Origin: Pteria penguin
Taxonomy: Eukaryota; Mollusca; Bivalvia; Pterioida; Pteriidae
Reading direction: 5' to 3'
Assembly: GCA_035048485.1 (NCBI GenBank)
Contig: CM068581.1
Location: 9,375,430-9,439,429, forward strand
DNA: 64,000 bases
Shown here: positions 35,356 to 45,903 of the stretch, one piece after another
How positions within the stretch are numbered: the stretch's first letter is position 1
How the letters are laid out: every line of letters begins with the position of its first letter
The notes under the pieces: generated by a model
What the model was told of the DNA's origin: nothing
The model's database searches: none
The model's input: the letters and a program-made list of their open reading frames with translations, nothing else
Program-made: the position numbers and the translations under genes

Positions 35356-35573
35356 CTATCGAGCCAGGAGACCATGTTTTTCAAGGTCATGATAAGATCA
35401 GCTACAGCAGCAAGAATGTGAATGGAAAGCCTTCGTGGTCCATGACTTGAGTTGTTTGCCTTGTTGGGATCATTTTCACCACCTTTCGGCTGTATGTCAT
35501 TATATAAACTTCGAGCCTTACATCCAAGCTGTAGAGACAAATGTTGAAGATTTTCTGTGTCGTAGCTGTATCT
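35356..35573 (-). CDS. CNK: CNK exon 3: start of CRIC domain
   Basis: The exon is 218 nt: 72 codons (residues about 78-149) plus AG of an Arg codon completed by exon 4. The acceptor is TTATTTTGTCAG and the donor GTAATA. It reads RYSYDTENLQHLSLQLGCKA at the start and ADLIMTLKNMVSWLDR at the end. It aligns with vertebrate CNKSR2 [20 protein letters not shown] and VDLIGAAKSLLAWLDR. A glycine-asparagine-rich loop (KGGENDPNKANNSSHG) replaces the vertebrate FITGRRRSGHYDG segment. Confidence 0.93.
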
Positions 35574-36013
35574 CTGACAAAATAAACAAGACAATCAGTG
35601 AAGCTGACCAATGAACCTTGAAATACATCAAGCAAATGGATATGTGAATAAATCATGATTAGATGAAACTGTTCAGTCAAATTTTTTCCAATCAACCTTC
35701 CCAAGTCTTTAAAATCTGGGGACAGGGTACAAAAGTATAATGGTCAGGAAGGTAAATCCAGATGCACGATAATCCTGACAATGGCTACCGGTACTTTTGT
35801 CACTTATTAACCATTTCAAGTAATTTTAACTGCACAAAGTAAAAGAGCGTCTTTTTATACTGTATGCCAATGGATAGCTGATGTTTAAAATGCCTGATAA
35901 TTGTTTAAAACAACCTTTAAAATACTGTTATCTGTATCATACCAAAACATTATAAAAATTGTTGATGTTGTACGTTATTCTACAGAATAATTATGTAATC
36001 ATACATAACATAC
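35574..36013. other. CNK intron 2
   Basis: A 440-bp AT-rich intron with no recognisable repeat. A 100-codon minus frame overlapping exon 3 is a shadow of the real frame. Confidence 0.6.
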
Positions 36014-36177
36014 CAGTGCTTTGAGGAGATCTACAGCTTCCAGCATTAGTTCTTGATGACCTAATTTTGTGATTCCAATCTTTTCCAGGTCATAATGAGT
36101 TAACATCATTAACTTTTGTCCATTCAGATCATTTTCCAGAAACAAACTGCTGTATGGTAGTAAGGCATCGTCAAGTC
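36014..36177 (-). CDS. CNK: CNK exon 2: SAM domain
   Basis: The exon is 164 nt: two bases completing a Gly codon begun in exon 1, then 54 codons (residues about 24-77). The acceptor is TTTGTTTCTACAG and the donor GTATGT. It reads LDDALLPYSSLFLENDLNGQ, KLMMLTHYDLEKIGITKLGH, QELMLEAVDLLKAL. This is the core of a SAM domain, with the typical DL..IGI..LGH...L..A ending, and aligns with vertebrate CNKSR2 LDDCLQQYIKNFEREKISG and GHQELILEAVDLLCAL. In CNK the SAM domain contributes to scaffold assembly at the Ras-Raf-MAPK complex. Confidence 0.95.
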
Positions 36178-36637
36178 CTGTAGAAACAAAGAAATAAAAT
36201 CCTCCTGTCAGACAGGATACAGCTGACAATTACACATTAAGACATCAATCACAATAATCTCCTCCCCTAATCATTGCCATTACAAAATACAGAAAGAACA
36301 TTTCACTGCAATATCAGTTCACCAAGGGTACCAGCTACAACAGTTACTTAATACCTAAGCTTGACACATCCTGCTTCATTTGTAAAACTACTGTTCCTTT
36401 CACTACTTGTACTACTTCTCAAATGAGACAATGCTGAACTGATAGCAGATTAGATTACTTTTTCTATTGTATTTGTTGCTTATACTGGTACTCTAGTTTC
36501 TGAGTCTGCTAATAAATTACATACAACACTAACACAAGTTATTTATGAACTTTTGATTTTAATTTCAATGTTAATTCAGCCTTACAAAGGAAAGATAATG
36601 TATCGTTTGACTTTTAGTAATAAGCTTAAATACTTAT
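36178..36637. other. CNK intron 1 next to exon 2
   Basis: AT-rich with no repeats recognised, ending where the 73-bp array begins. Confidence 0.5.
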
Positions 36638-39042
36638 ACCAAATGGTAGTTAATACGGAACATCCAAATTCCTAGATAAAATACAGATGTAGGCTATCAC
36701 GGGATCAGATGCCAAAAGGTAGTCAATATAAGGAACATCCGATCTATTAGACAAAATAGAAATGCAGGTTATCACAGGATCAGATACCAAGTGGTAGTCA
36801 ATAAGGAACATCCAATCTACTAGACAAAATAGAGATGTAGGTAATCATGGGATCAGATACCAAGCGGTAGTCAATAAGGTACATCCAATCTACTAGACAA
36901 AATAGAGATGTGGGTTATCATGGGATCAGATACCAAACGGTAGTCAGGTAAGGAACATCCGATCTACTAGACAAAATAGAGATGTAGGTGATCATGGGAT
37001 CAGATACCAAGCGGTAGTCAATAAGGAACATCCGATCTACTAGACAAAATAGAGATGTAGATGATCATGGGATCAGATACCAAGCGGTAGTCAATAAGGT
37101 ACATCCAATCTACTAGACAAAATTGAGGTGTAGGTTATCATGGGATCAGATACCAAGCGGTAGTCAATAAGGTACATCCGATCTACTAGACAAAATAGAG
37201 ATGTAGGTTATCATGGGATCAGATACCAAGCGGTAGTCAATAAGGAACATCCGATCTACTAGACAAAATAGAGATGTATGTGATCATGGGATCAGATACC
37301 AAGCGGTAGTCAATAAGGAACATCCAATCTACTAGACAAAATAGAGATGTAGGTGATCATGGGATCAGATACCAAGCGGTAGTCAATATGGTACATCCAA
37401 TCTACTAGACAAAATAGAGATGTAGGTTATCATGGGATCAGATACCAAGCGGTAGTCAATAAGGAACATCCGATCTACTAGACAAAATAGAGATGTAGGT
37501 TATCACGGGATCAGATACCAAGCGGTAGTCAATAAGGAACATCCAATCTACTAGACAAAATAGAGGTGTAGGTTATCATGGGATCAAATACCAAGCGGTA
37601 GTCAATAAGGAACATCCAATCTACTAGACAAAATAGAGATGTGGGTTATCATGGGATCAGATACCAAGCGGTAGTCAATAAGGAACATCCAATCTACTAG
37701 ACAAAATAGAGATGTAGGTTATCATGGGATCAGATACCAAGCGGTAGTCAATAAGGAACATCCAATCTACTAGACAAAATAGAGATGTAGGTGATCATGG
37801 GATCAGATACCAAGCGGTAGTCAATAAGGAACATCCGATCTACTAGACAAAATAGAGATGTAGATGATCATGGGATCAGATACCAAGCGGTAGTCAATAA
37901 GGTACATCCAATCTACTAGACAAAATTGAGGTGTAGGTTATCATGGGATCAGATACCAAGCGGTAGTCAATAAGGTACATCCGATCTACTAGACAAAATA
38001 GAGATGTAGGTTATCATGGGATCAGATACCAAGCGGTAGTCAATAAGGAACATCCGATCTACTAGACAAAATAGAGATGTATGTGATCATGGGATCAGAT
38101 ACCAAGCGGTAGTCAATAAGGAACATCCAATCTACTAGACAAAATAGAGATGTAGGTGATCATGGGATCAGATACCAAGCGTAGTCAATATGGTACATCC
38201 AATCTACTAGACAAAATAGAGATGTGGGTTATCATGGGATCAGATACCAAGCGGTAGTCAATAAGGAACATCCGATCTACTAGACAAAATAGAGATGTAG
38301 GTTATCACGGGATCAGATACCAAGCGGTAGTCAATAAGGAACATCCAATCTACTAGACAAAATAGAGGTGTAGGTTATCATGGGATCAAATACCAAGCGG
38401 TAGTCAATAAGGAACATCCAATCTACTAGACAAAATAGAGATGTGGGTTATCATGGGATCAGATACCAAGCGGTAGTCAATAAGGAACATCCAATCTACT
38501 AGACAAAATAGAGATGTAGGTTATCATGGGATCAGATACCAAGCGGTAGTCAATAAGGAACATCCAATCTACTAGACAAAATAGAGATGTAGGTGATCAT
38601 GGGATCAGATACCAAGCGGTAGTCAATAAGGTACATCCGATCTACTAGACAAAATAGAGATGTAGGTGAACATGGGATCAGATACCAAGCGGTAGTCAAT
38701 AAGGTACATCCGATCTACTAGACAAAATAGAGATGTAGGTTATCATGGGATCAGATACCAAGCGGTAGTCAATAAGGTACATCCAATCTACTAGACAAAA
38801 TAGAGGTGTAGGTTATCATGGGATCAGATACCAAGCTGTAGTCAATATGGTACATCCAATCTACTAGACAAAATAGAGTTGTAGGCTATCATGGGATCAA
38901 ATACCAAGCGGTAGTCAGTAAGGAACATCCAATCTACTAGACAAAATAGAGATGTAGGTTATCATGGGATAAGATACCAAGCAGTAGTCAATAAGGAACA
39001 TCCAATCTACTAGACAAAATAGAGATGTAGGTGATCATGGGA
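36638..39042. repeat. 73-bp minisatellite, about 33 copies, with an 803-bp internal duplication
   Basis: The unit is GGGATCAGATACCAAGCGGT, AGTCAATAAGGAACATCCAA, TCTACTAGACAAAATAGAGA, TGTAGGTTATCAT. Diagnostic variants recur 803 bp apart, which is 11 units: AATTGAGGTG at 37,121 and 37,924, and ATGTATGTGATC at 37,274 and 38,077. A block of about 11 units was therefore copied recently. One copy of CCAAGCGTAGTC has lost a G. Confidence 0.95.
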
Positions 39043-39324
39043 TTTTTTATATGCCAACATCTACCGTTGTTACTCCCTGAACAGCTTAATTTGAAAAGAA
39101 TTTTTTTTAATAAATGATCATTTTATTTAAATAAAGTTTGCAAGCTCACTGTGCAAGTAATTGATATTTCTCAAAAGCAAATGAACCCTAAGACCAAAAA
39201 AAAAAAAATATACATGTGTTTTTCCACTTTTACCCGTGGAAAAAACAGGGTCAGTAGGTCATGATTTTTTCGTTTTGCCTCTTCTCAGTATCAGTAGCCT
39301 GTATCACTAACAATCGTAAGTAAA

Positions 39325-39654
39325 CCAGTCATGCCTGTAAACATAGCTGAATCCAGTCATGCCTGTAAACGTAGCTGAAACCAGTCATGCCTGTAAACAT
39401 AGCTGAAACCAGTCATGCTTGTAAATGTAGCTGAAACCGTATTGGAACCAACTCACAACTCACAATGAAAATTTGTTTCTCTGAATATTATAAGTGTTAA
39501 TACAATTATAACTATCAAAAGTTACATGAAGTACAAATTCATAGATCCCATAAATACCTGATTTAAGCATACCTGTGGCTTTAAGCATACCTGCGGCTTT
39601 AAGCCTACCTGTGGCTTTAAGCATACCTGTGGCTTTATGCATACCTGTGGCTTT
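39325..39654. repeat. Two short minisatellites: 28 bp x 4 and 18 bp x 5
   Basis: At 39,325-39,436 the unit CCAGTCATGCCTGTAAACAT + AGCTGAAA repeats four times. At 39,565-39,654 the unit AAGCATACCTGTGGCTTT repeats five times. The 18-bp unit explains the proline-rich frame KPQVCL on the minus strand. Both are in CNK intron 1. Confidence 0.85.
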
Positions 39655-39666
39655 AAAAGATCAGTT

Positions 39667-40380
39667 GGGGTTATGTCTACGATTGTTACTGAAACGGGCT
39701 TCAGTATTGGATGCAACACCTTTCACTGAAATCTTAATTTTACAAGTCTCATAAATGTTTCAGGAAAAAGATTTTTTAACCTTGAAAAAAATAACTATAG
39801 GGTCAGCAGTACAAAATAAGGTTGGAAGGGAAAGTCAAAAGACACACATGATTTTTTTTTTCTTTGGCGAATCCTTGTTAGGACTGGGAAAAGTAGTCAA
39901 AACACTGGATAATAGCTCCTTTTCGCAAATTTCGGGATTCTGTCTCTTTTAAATCAACAGTCTAAATTACAGAATATTTACTCCTGTATGATGATGTTTT
40001 TCATGAAAAATGTAACTTTCACTAAATTTTAAGAATCAAATTAATTTCATTTGTTTCTCATCTTACTGAAACTTTAATGATTGAAAATATTCCTTGCTAG
40101 ATAGCAGTTAGTGTCTATTTTGAAATTTCATAATATTTCCAGGTGTAACTATTATGTATTAGCACAAATTATAAAACTGATTGTAAAATGAAAAACATTT
40201 TTCAAAAAAATACCCCAAAAAATTCCTTATTTTATTTTCAGATACAACTAAAAAAAATTCAACACTAACCCCCTAAATTCCCCAACACTAATTCTACATC
40301 AAAACAATATACAATTCAACAACATTAAAAAACTTAAATATAAAAATATCATAAATACGCCCATCACTTAATTTGAAAGG
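39667..40380. other. AT-rich intron sequence, nothing recognised
   Basis: Contains A- and T-rich runs but no repeat, exon or palindromic element that I can support. Confidence 0.5.
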
Positions 40381-40384
40381 ATGA

Positions 40385-40990
40385 ACTTGAAAGTATGGAA
40401 ACATTTCCCCTTTGCCAACAATTCTGTGAAATGTTATTCAGATTTGTGCAATGGATAAAAAGTTATGGACCACACAAAGATTTACCCATCATATGCAGTG
40501 TGACTTTGACCTTGCAGATATAACCTTGGTTCAAGGTTAAGACACACCCTTAGGTCCTGGGCAACAATATTGTGAAAAATTAATCAAATCTATGAAAGGG
40601 GTAAAAAGTTATGGCCCAGACAATGATTTACCCATCATAGGCATTTTTTACCTTAACCTTGAAGATATAACCTTGGTTCTAGGTCAAGACACATCCTTGG
40701 GTCCTGGACTACCCAATTCTGTGAAATATTAATCAAATCTATGCAACGGGTAAAAAGTTATGGCCCAGACAAAGATTTACCCATCATATGCATTGTGACC
40801 TTGACCTTGCAGATATGACCTTCAGTCAACGTCATGACATTCTCTTGGATCCTGGGCAATATTTCTATGAAATATTATTCAAATCTATGCACAGTGTAAA
40901 AAGTTATGACCAGAACAAGAATCTAACTGACATAGGCACTGTGACCTTTACCCTGCAGATATGACCTTGAAAATCAATAGGATTCATCCT
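40385..40990. repeat. Three to four units of the 'GACCTTGCAGATATGACCTT' repeat
   Basis: Diverged units of about 170 bp carry the phrases AAAAGTTATGGCCCAGACAA, TTTACCCATCATA, CTTGACCTTGCAGATAT and ACACACCCTTAGGTCCTGGG. They are related to the body of the element at 14,097-15,511. The ends of the element are not recognisable here. Confidence 0.65.
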
Positions 40991-42426
40991 CTAGTCATAA
41001 GAAATAAATGAACAAACTTTGAAAGGTCTGGCATAAACAGCTCAGTCTGTACCTTGTTTAGAAATTGCATTCTCAAAAATTAGCTATTTTTGCCCCCAAA
41101 ATGGCCTTGACCTTTGACCTTGATATTGAAAATCATTAGGGTTTGTCCTCATGCCATAAGGATAAGAAGTTTAAATGTTCTAGCTTAAATGGTATGGTCT
41201 GAATCGTTTTAACAAGGTGAGGACAGACCCAAAAGACCAATGGACCCACAAAGCCACAAAGGCCAGACCGTAATATGTTCGTCTATGAAGGGCATATAAA
41301 AACCATTAAATTTCAAATTCTTGATACTCTGTTACATATGAGTGATCATTTTTAAGTCCTAAAGATGGTCATAAGTTTCTTTTTGAATTGTACCATAAAG
41401 TGTCTGGACACTGGTGAATATGTAAATACATTTGAAACAAGTTTGTGTCAATCTGTTAGAATGTAATTTCATAAAATCAACATTTAAGGTGTTCTTCTCA
41501 ATTAAATCATGTTCCTCTCATTGATAAGATTGTCAGAAAAGAGAAAAATTTACAGAGTCTATCTTGTGAAGTTGTGATTCTGTTCAGTTTTAATGTTGCT
41601 GACAATAACAGGCTGTTATGGATATGTTATATTCTTTGCATCTAAAAGCAATAGGCCTTTGTTAGTCTTCTTAGTAACTGTAGTCTTGTAATTCTTTTCT
41701 GTACAATAGCCCTTCTGCACAGCTGGCTACTAATCTTAAGTTAACTGATCTTTTATAATTGCTAATCAATTACTTTCAGAGTTTTGTACTTAATGATCTG
41801 GAAGGGCTGTTACACAAACAAACATGATGAAAGACAAGAAATACTTGAGGTCAAGTGTAGACCTTTAAATGTATCACCCACATGGCAAGTATAAATAAAT
41901 CACGAATATAACCAGATTCTTCATTTCTGGCAGTTTAAAATGACTGTATCTTTTATCAGTTTTATTGGTTTATAACAACTTTGTTTGTTCGGTATGTTAC
42001 AATATTGGAATCAAGAGACAAAAGACTGTGACAACGAACTAACTCATGAAAACACGTAACAGCAAACCCCGCAGAATTTTGACAAATTTTTTACAAATAA
42101 AACAAAAGTAAAATTTTGACAATGTGGCAAAGAATGTGTAATTTTGTTCACTATACATTTCGTGATTTTCCCTGTCCCATTTCTAATATTAAAGTGAATT
42201 AATATTCATGTCATTTTCATTACTTGATAAATTTTGTATAATCGTAAACTTGTTAAGTTGTGTGTCAACTTATTTTTTTATGTGATATTGAGGGCTTGTG
42301 AAAATTCTTGTGGGCTACTTGATTTCAAAATGTACCAGTCCATCAGGCTAGTAAAGTTTTCCTAGTTTCGTCAACCCTACACATACATATGATACATTAA
42401 TTTTACGATCCCAGTTATTATTTATA
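40991..42426. other. CNK intron 1, nothing recognised
   Basis: The first 250 bases may be the decayed tail of the preceding repeat (CCTTGACCTTTGACCTTGA). The rest is ordinary AT-rich sequence. Confidence 0.4.
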
Positions 42427-42541
42427 GGTTACTGACTGAATACGATGAAATATGACCGCCAGAGGTTTTTGTGTGGTAAAGCTGCCCTCGCAAGCTCAAA
42501 GACAGAGGGCGGTCATATTTCATCGTATTCAGTCAATAACC
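42427..42541. repeat. Long hairpin: 34-bp inverted repeat, 47-nt loop
   Basis: The arms at 42,427-42,460 and 42,508-42,541 match at 33 of 34 positions (GGTTACTGACTGAATACGAT.. against ..ATCGTATTCAGTCAATAACC). This may be a MITE end or a complete small palindromic element. Confidence 0.85.
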
Positions 42542-42638
42542 TTTTTATTACGTATTCAACCGTCCATCTACATTTAATTCTATAAATCAAAGTATTTTCG
42601 TTAATAGTACTGTCTGCCATGTTTGTTTGCGTACGGTA

Positions 42639-42731
42639 TGACGTCAAATATAAGTATGACGTCACGTAACTGGAAATAGTCCCCGGGCTGATACGAAGTT
42701 TGCGGGCATTTATGGCTCTATATCAGCCCGG
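42639..42731. promoter_or_regulatory. Two consensus CRE sites beside a GC-rich hairpin
   Basis: TGACGTCA occurs at 42,639-42,646 and 42,657-42,664, 18 bp apart. An 11-bp inverted repeat follows, CCGGGCTGATA at 42,683 and TATCAGCCCGG at 42,721. They lie in CNK intron 1, just after the hairpin at 42,427, so they may be carried by the same mobile element. Function is not shown by the sequence. Confidence 0.3.
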
Positions 42732-43246
42732 AAACTGTCTATATAAACTATTGATAAAATTTTCAAAATATGTAATAAGACTGTTTATACTATACACTCT
42801 TTCATGTTTAACTGTGGAACTAGTTTTCTGATTGGAAAAATTATCACTGCTCCCATAAAATTACTAAATATACTGGTGTCAAAGCAGTAACTGAACAGTT
42901 GACTAAATGGCATACTTCATGCAAGATATAACGAGAGTTTTTGTATCAGACTGTCTGATATAAAGAAACGAACATAGCATACGAAGTATAAAATGCCAAT
43001 GTTGTTTACTTTTCAAGATACTAGTTCAAGCCTTTCCTTATGTCATGATGACACTTTTTTCATTTTCAAGCTCTGAGGAAATAACGTAACAATTTGAAAA
43101 ATATCATCTATAACCTTATAAATATCTATAACCAGATGGACGGATGGACAAACGTATACCTTAAAAACAAATTATTTCTAAAGCACAAGCATTACACTCA
43201 TTATTTCTTATATCAAATATACCTCTTCGGACTCTCAATTATTAAA

Positions 43247-43756
43247 AACAAGAGTTGTCAGAAGACAACAAAGCGCGCCAAGTAGACAAAAGTTTTTTGT
43301 ACAAATGGACACGTCTTGTCATGAAGAATATACACATGAAATATGAAAGTCCTGTCTCTTGCTGTTCAGAAGTTCTGACCAAAGTTAAAGATTCTGTAAA
43401 GTAGGTCAAAGGTCAAGGTCAGATGAGTAGGCAAAAATGTTTTTTACGAATGGACACATCTTGTCACGAGGAATACACACAAGAATATGAAAGTCCTGTC
43501 TCTCTTGCTGTTCAGAAGTTATGACCAAGGTTAAAGATTTCTAAAGTAGGTCAAAAGTCAAGGTGAGTAGGCCAAAATCTTTTGTACGAATGAACATGTC
43601 TTGTCACTAGGAATACACGTGTAAAGTATGAAAGCCCTGTCTTATATGGTTGTAAAAGTATAACCCAAGTTAAAGTTTTTGTCTACAGACGACAACAAAG
43701 ACGACACCAGGGGTATGATAAGAGCTCTCCGTACATTCATCTCTGCAAACTAAAAA
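43247..43756 (+). repeat. AACAAGAG dispersed repeat with GTTGTC/GACAAC palindrome
   Basis: The 5' end is AACAAGAGTTGTCAGAAGAC, in which GTTGTC pairs with GACAAC. The body has three units of 110-130 bp with ACATCTTGTCACGAGGAATA, ATGAAAGTCCTGTCTC, AAAGTAGGTCAAAGGTC. The end is unclear; TAAAAAATG at 43,751 may mark it. Confidence 0.6.
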
Positions 43757-44238
43757 ATGGAAAACACAGATGCCCCCGCTGGCAGCTAAGGTAGTGGAAT
43801 ATAATTGCCACAGAACTAATATTTGAAAATTCAAACAAGGTTCAGCAATATGCAATGCACATTTTTTAATTTCAAAGTCCCATAACTCCTGATAATTTTC
43901 TGAGCAGAGCTGCCTCCCTTTATGTACATCTACATGTACATATGCTGTCCTACCTACATGCGAAGTTTGGTGAAATTCTGATGAACAGTTTAGGAGGAGT
44001 TGCGATGACAAGGTTCAGTCATATGCAATGCACATTTTCTAATTTCAAAGTCCCATAATGCCTGTAAAAAATTTCTGAGCAGAGGTGCCTCCCTTCCTGC
44101 ACATCTACATATGCTGCCCTACCTACATGTAAAGTTTGGTGAAATTCTGATGAGGTTTCGGTATGACAAAATGACAGAATGACGGAATGACAGGATGCAA
44201 CACTATATGCCCCGGCCATATATGGCAGGGGCATAAAA
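43757..44238 (+). mobile_element. Hairpin-ended repeat, family with TATGCCCC arms
   Basis: A subterminal GATGCCCCCGCTGGCAGC near 43,768 opens the element. The body has two direct copies of about 190 bp (GTTCAG..ATATGCAATGCACATTTT through GAAATTCTGATGA). A (TGACAGAA)n tract precedes a 3' hairpin at 44,206-44,235, TATGCCCC / GGGGCATA around GGCCATATATGGC, followed by AAAAATG. Confidence 0.6.
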
Positions 44239-45110
44239 ATGCACTCGAGCTCGACCATTTGGTTACTGCTTCACCTGCATGTTCTGACTGTCATTTCTAG
44301 TAGGTATAATGGTCGATCTCTAGTTATCAGTTTAATTTTTTTTTTATTTTTCAAAATCTTATCTATTGTCAGTCTATGATTACAGGAAATTTTAAGTTAA
44401 TACCTTCCAAACTTATAGAAATATTTAACAAAAGCCATTAAAAATTGTTTGGTTACTGCTTCGACACCAGTACAACCTTTATACATGTAGTATGATATCA
44501 ACAAATTTTCTGTAAACACCATCATTTGCCACTCAAACCATCAGTCCCTCAAGTAAATGAAAACTAGGATTTATACAATAATCAAAAATGAAGAAGAGTA
44601 CTTTAGATGTGTTTTAAGGCGACTTATTTAAGTATACATGTAATTTTTGTGAGAAAATGGGTTGATTGAAATAGTTAAGACCTTGATTAGCTTAACAGGT
44701 GATTTGTGCCTATCATTATCTGAGTATCACTCCATTTATGTCCATAATAAAAAAAAAAATCCTAGATTCTCATCCCCACCCATCCTTATTTTTCATGCCA
44801 GTCACGATTTTTATTTTCTTAAAACACATTCTGAAAATTATATAGCCGACCAGAAATATTCTTGTCCGTTTCCATTATAGATATATGAGATTTTGTTTAT
44901 AAATGTTATATTTGTGATTTTGTGTTATTGTAATATTGACAGGAAGTCAAATAAAACTATGAAAGCTTAACAATGTTATTATTTAGTGTTTGCCATGTCA
45001 GTTTAGTGATATTGAATGTCCAATTCCATTTTAGACAAAAATAAAAAATAAAACTCCCCCCTCTCCAATTTTAAAATTTTTTTGAAAATGTGGATTAGAA
45101 TATAGTGTAA
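44239..45110. other. CNK intron 1, nothing recognised
   Basis: AT-rich with long A and T runs. No exon, repeat or palindrome stands out. Confidence 0.5.
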
Positions 45111-45120
45111 CATATTGACA

Positions 45121-45200
45121 GGTCACCCATCCAGTCACTACCCGCACTTGGTGTTGCTTAACTTTGCAACAAAGCTGAGTGAGGATAACCACATTGCCAG
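45121..45200 (-). pseudogene. 5S rRNA-derived fragment, copy 1
   Basis: Read on the minus strand it has AAGTTAAGCAAC, 20 nt, then GGATGGGTGACC. In animal 5S rRNA the same two 12-nt blocks occur with the same 20-nt spacing and cover the internal pol III promoter. The 5' side (GGTTATCCTC) is a weak match, and the 3' end of 5S after GGTGACC is missing. It is either a decayed 5S gene or the head of a 5S-derived SINE. Confidence 0.7.
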
Positions 45201-45487
45201 AAAGGTTAGCTCACTAGCAAGGGCGTTAACCTCGCATATATGTCTCCATCACTCTACACCCTCTTCAGGGAAGCTTTAACCCAAAGCTTAGGCCTGTGGG
45301 TTCCTCTGGACAACCAAGTGACCTTTCTTACAGTAGTAATCCAGTCTACAAAGTAGAAACACATTCTACAAGCACAGGAACACCCTGCCCACACACCAAC
45401 AGCCTGTCCATCAACAAAACATAACTAGGAGACCATTCACTCAGATATCAGAGTCACTACACTGCCACCAAATATAATGTGTCTTCG

Positions 45488-45560
45488 GGTCACCAATCCA
45501 GTCAATGCCCACACTCGGCGTTGCATAACTTCGCAACAAAATTAGGCGAGGATAACCACA
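45488..45560 (-). pseudogene. 5S rRNA-derived fragment, copy 2
   Basis: The same region as copy 1, in the same orientation and 367 bp away: GAAGTTATGCAACG, then GGATTGGTGACC at the same spacing, with a few more substitutions. It shares with copy 1 the upstream TGTGGTTATCCTCGCCTA, so the two come from one repeated element rather than from two separate 5S gene captures. Confidence 0.65.
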
Positions 45561-45836
45561 TGGAAAAAAATCTAGCTCACTTTTTTATTATCATCTATTT
45601 GATGCAATGATTATGATTCCATTTCTGTTTGTAAAGTTTTCCTATAGCGTCATACATAATGGACTCTGAATAATGCAGTAATGTATAACAGGATAATTAA
45701 GGACAAGAAACTTACAGTAACATAATTTTTACGACGAAAATACAACAAAACTCATGCAGAATTTCCTCTGATAAACTTCATCTACAAATTACATACATTT
45801 TCCAACACTATCATTAATTTTCAGCATTGCTTCTAC

Positions 45837-45903
45837 CTTTAGACCACTCAGATACTTGTTCGGCTGTCCAATTTTCAAATAATATGTTGTTGACAAGCGC
45901 CAT
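45837..45903 (-). CDS. CNK: CNK exon 1: start codon and beginning of SAM domain
   Basis: 67 nt: 22 codons plus the first base of Gly23, ending at AAAG|GTAGAAG. The protein starts MALVNNILFENWTAEQVSEW SK; vertebrate CNKSR2 starts [21 protein letters not shown], which fixes the start. The context AGTATGG (purine at -3, G at +4) is good. The frame stays open upstream to about 46,110, with another in-frame ATG at 46,006-46,008 (MSKSICELS..). That would add 35 residues not seen in relatives, so I prefer 45,903. CNK links Ras signalling to Raf and MAPK at the membrane. Here it spans more than 37 kb. Confidence 0.9.

Noticed and set aside
39522..39719. Minus frame with KPQVCL repeats as a collagen-like or structural protein
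   Set aside because: It is the translation of an 18-bp unit repeated only five times.
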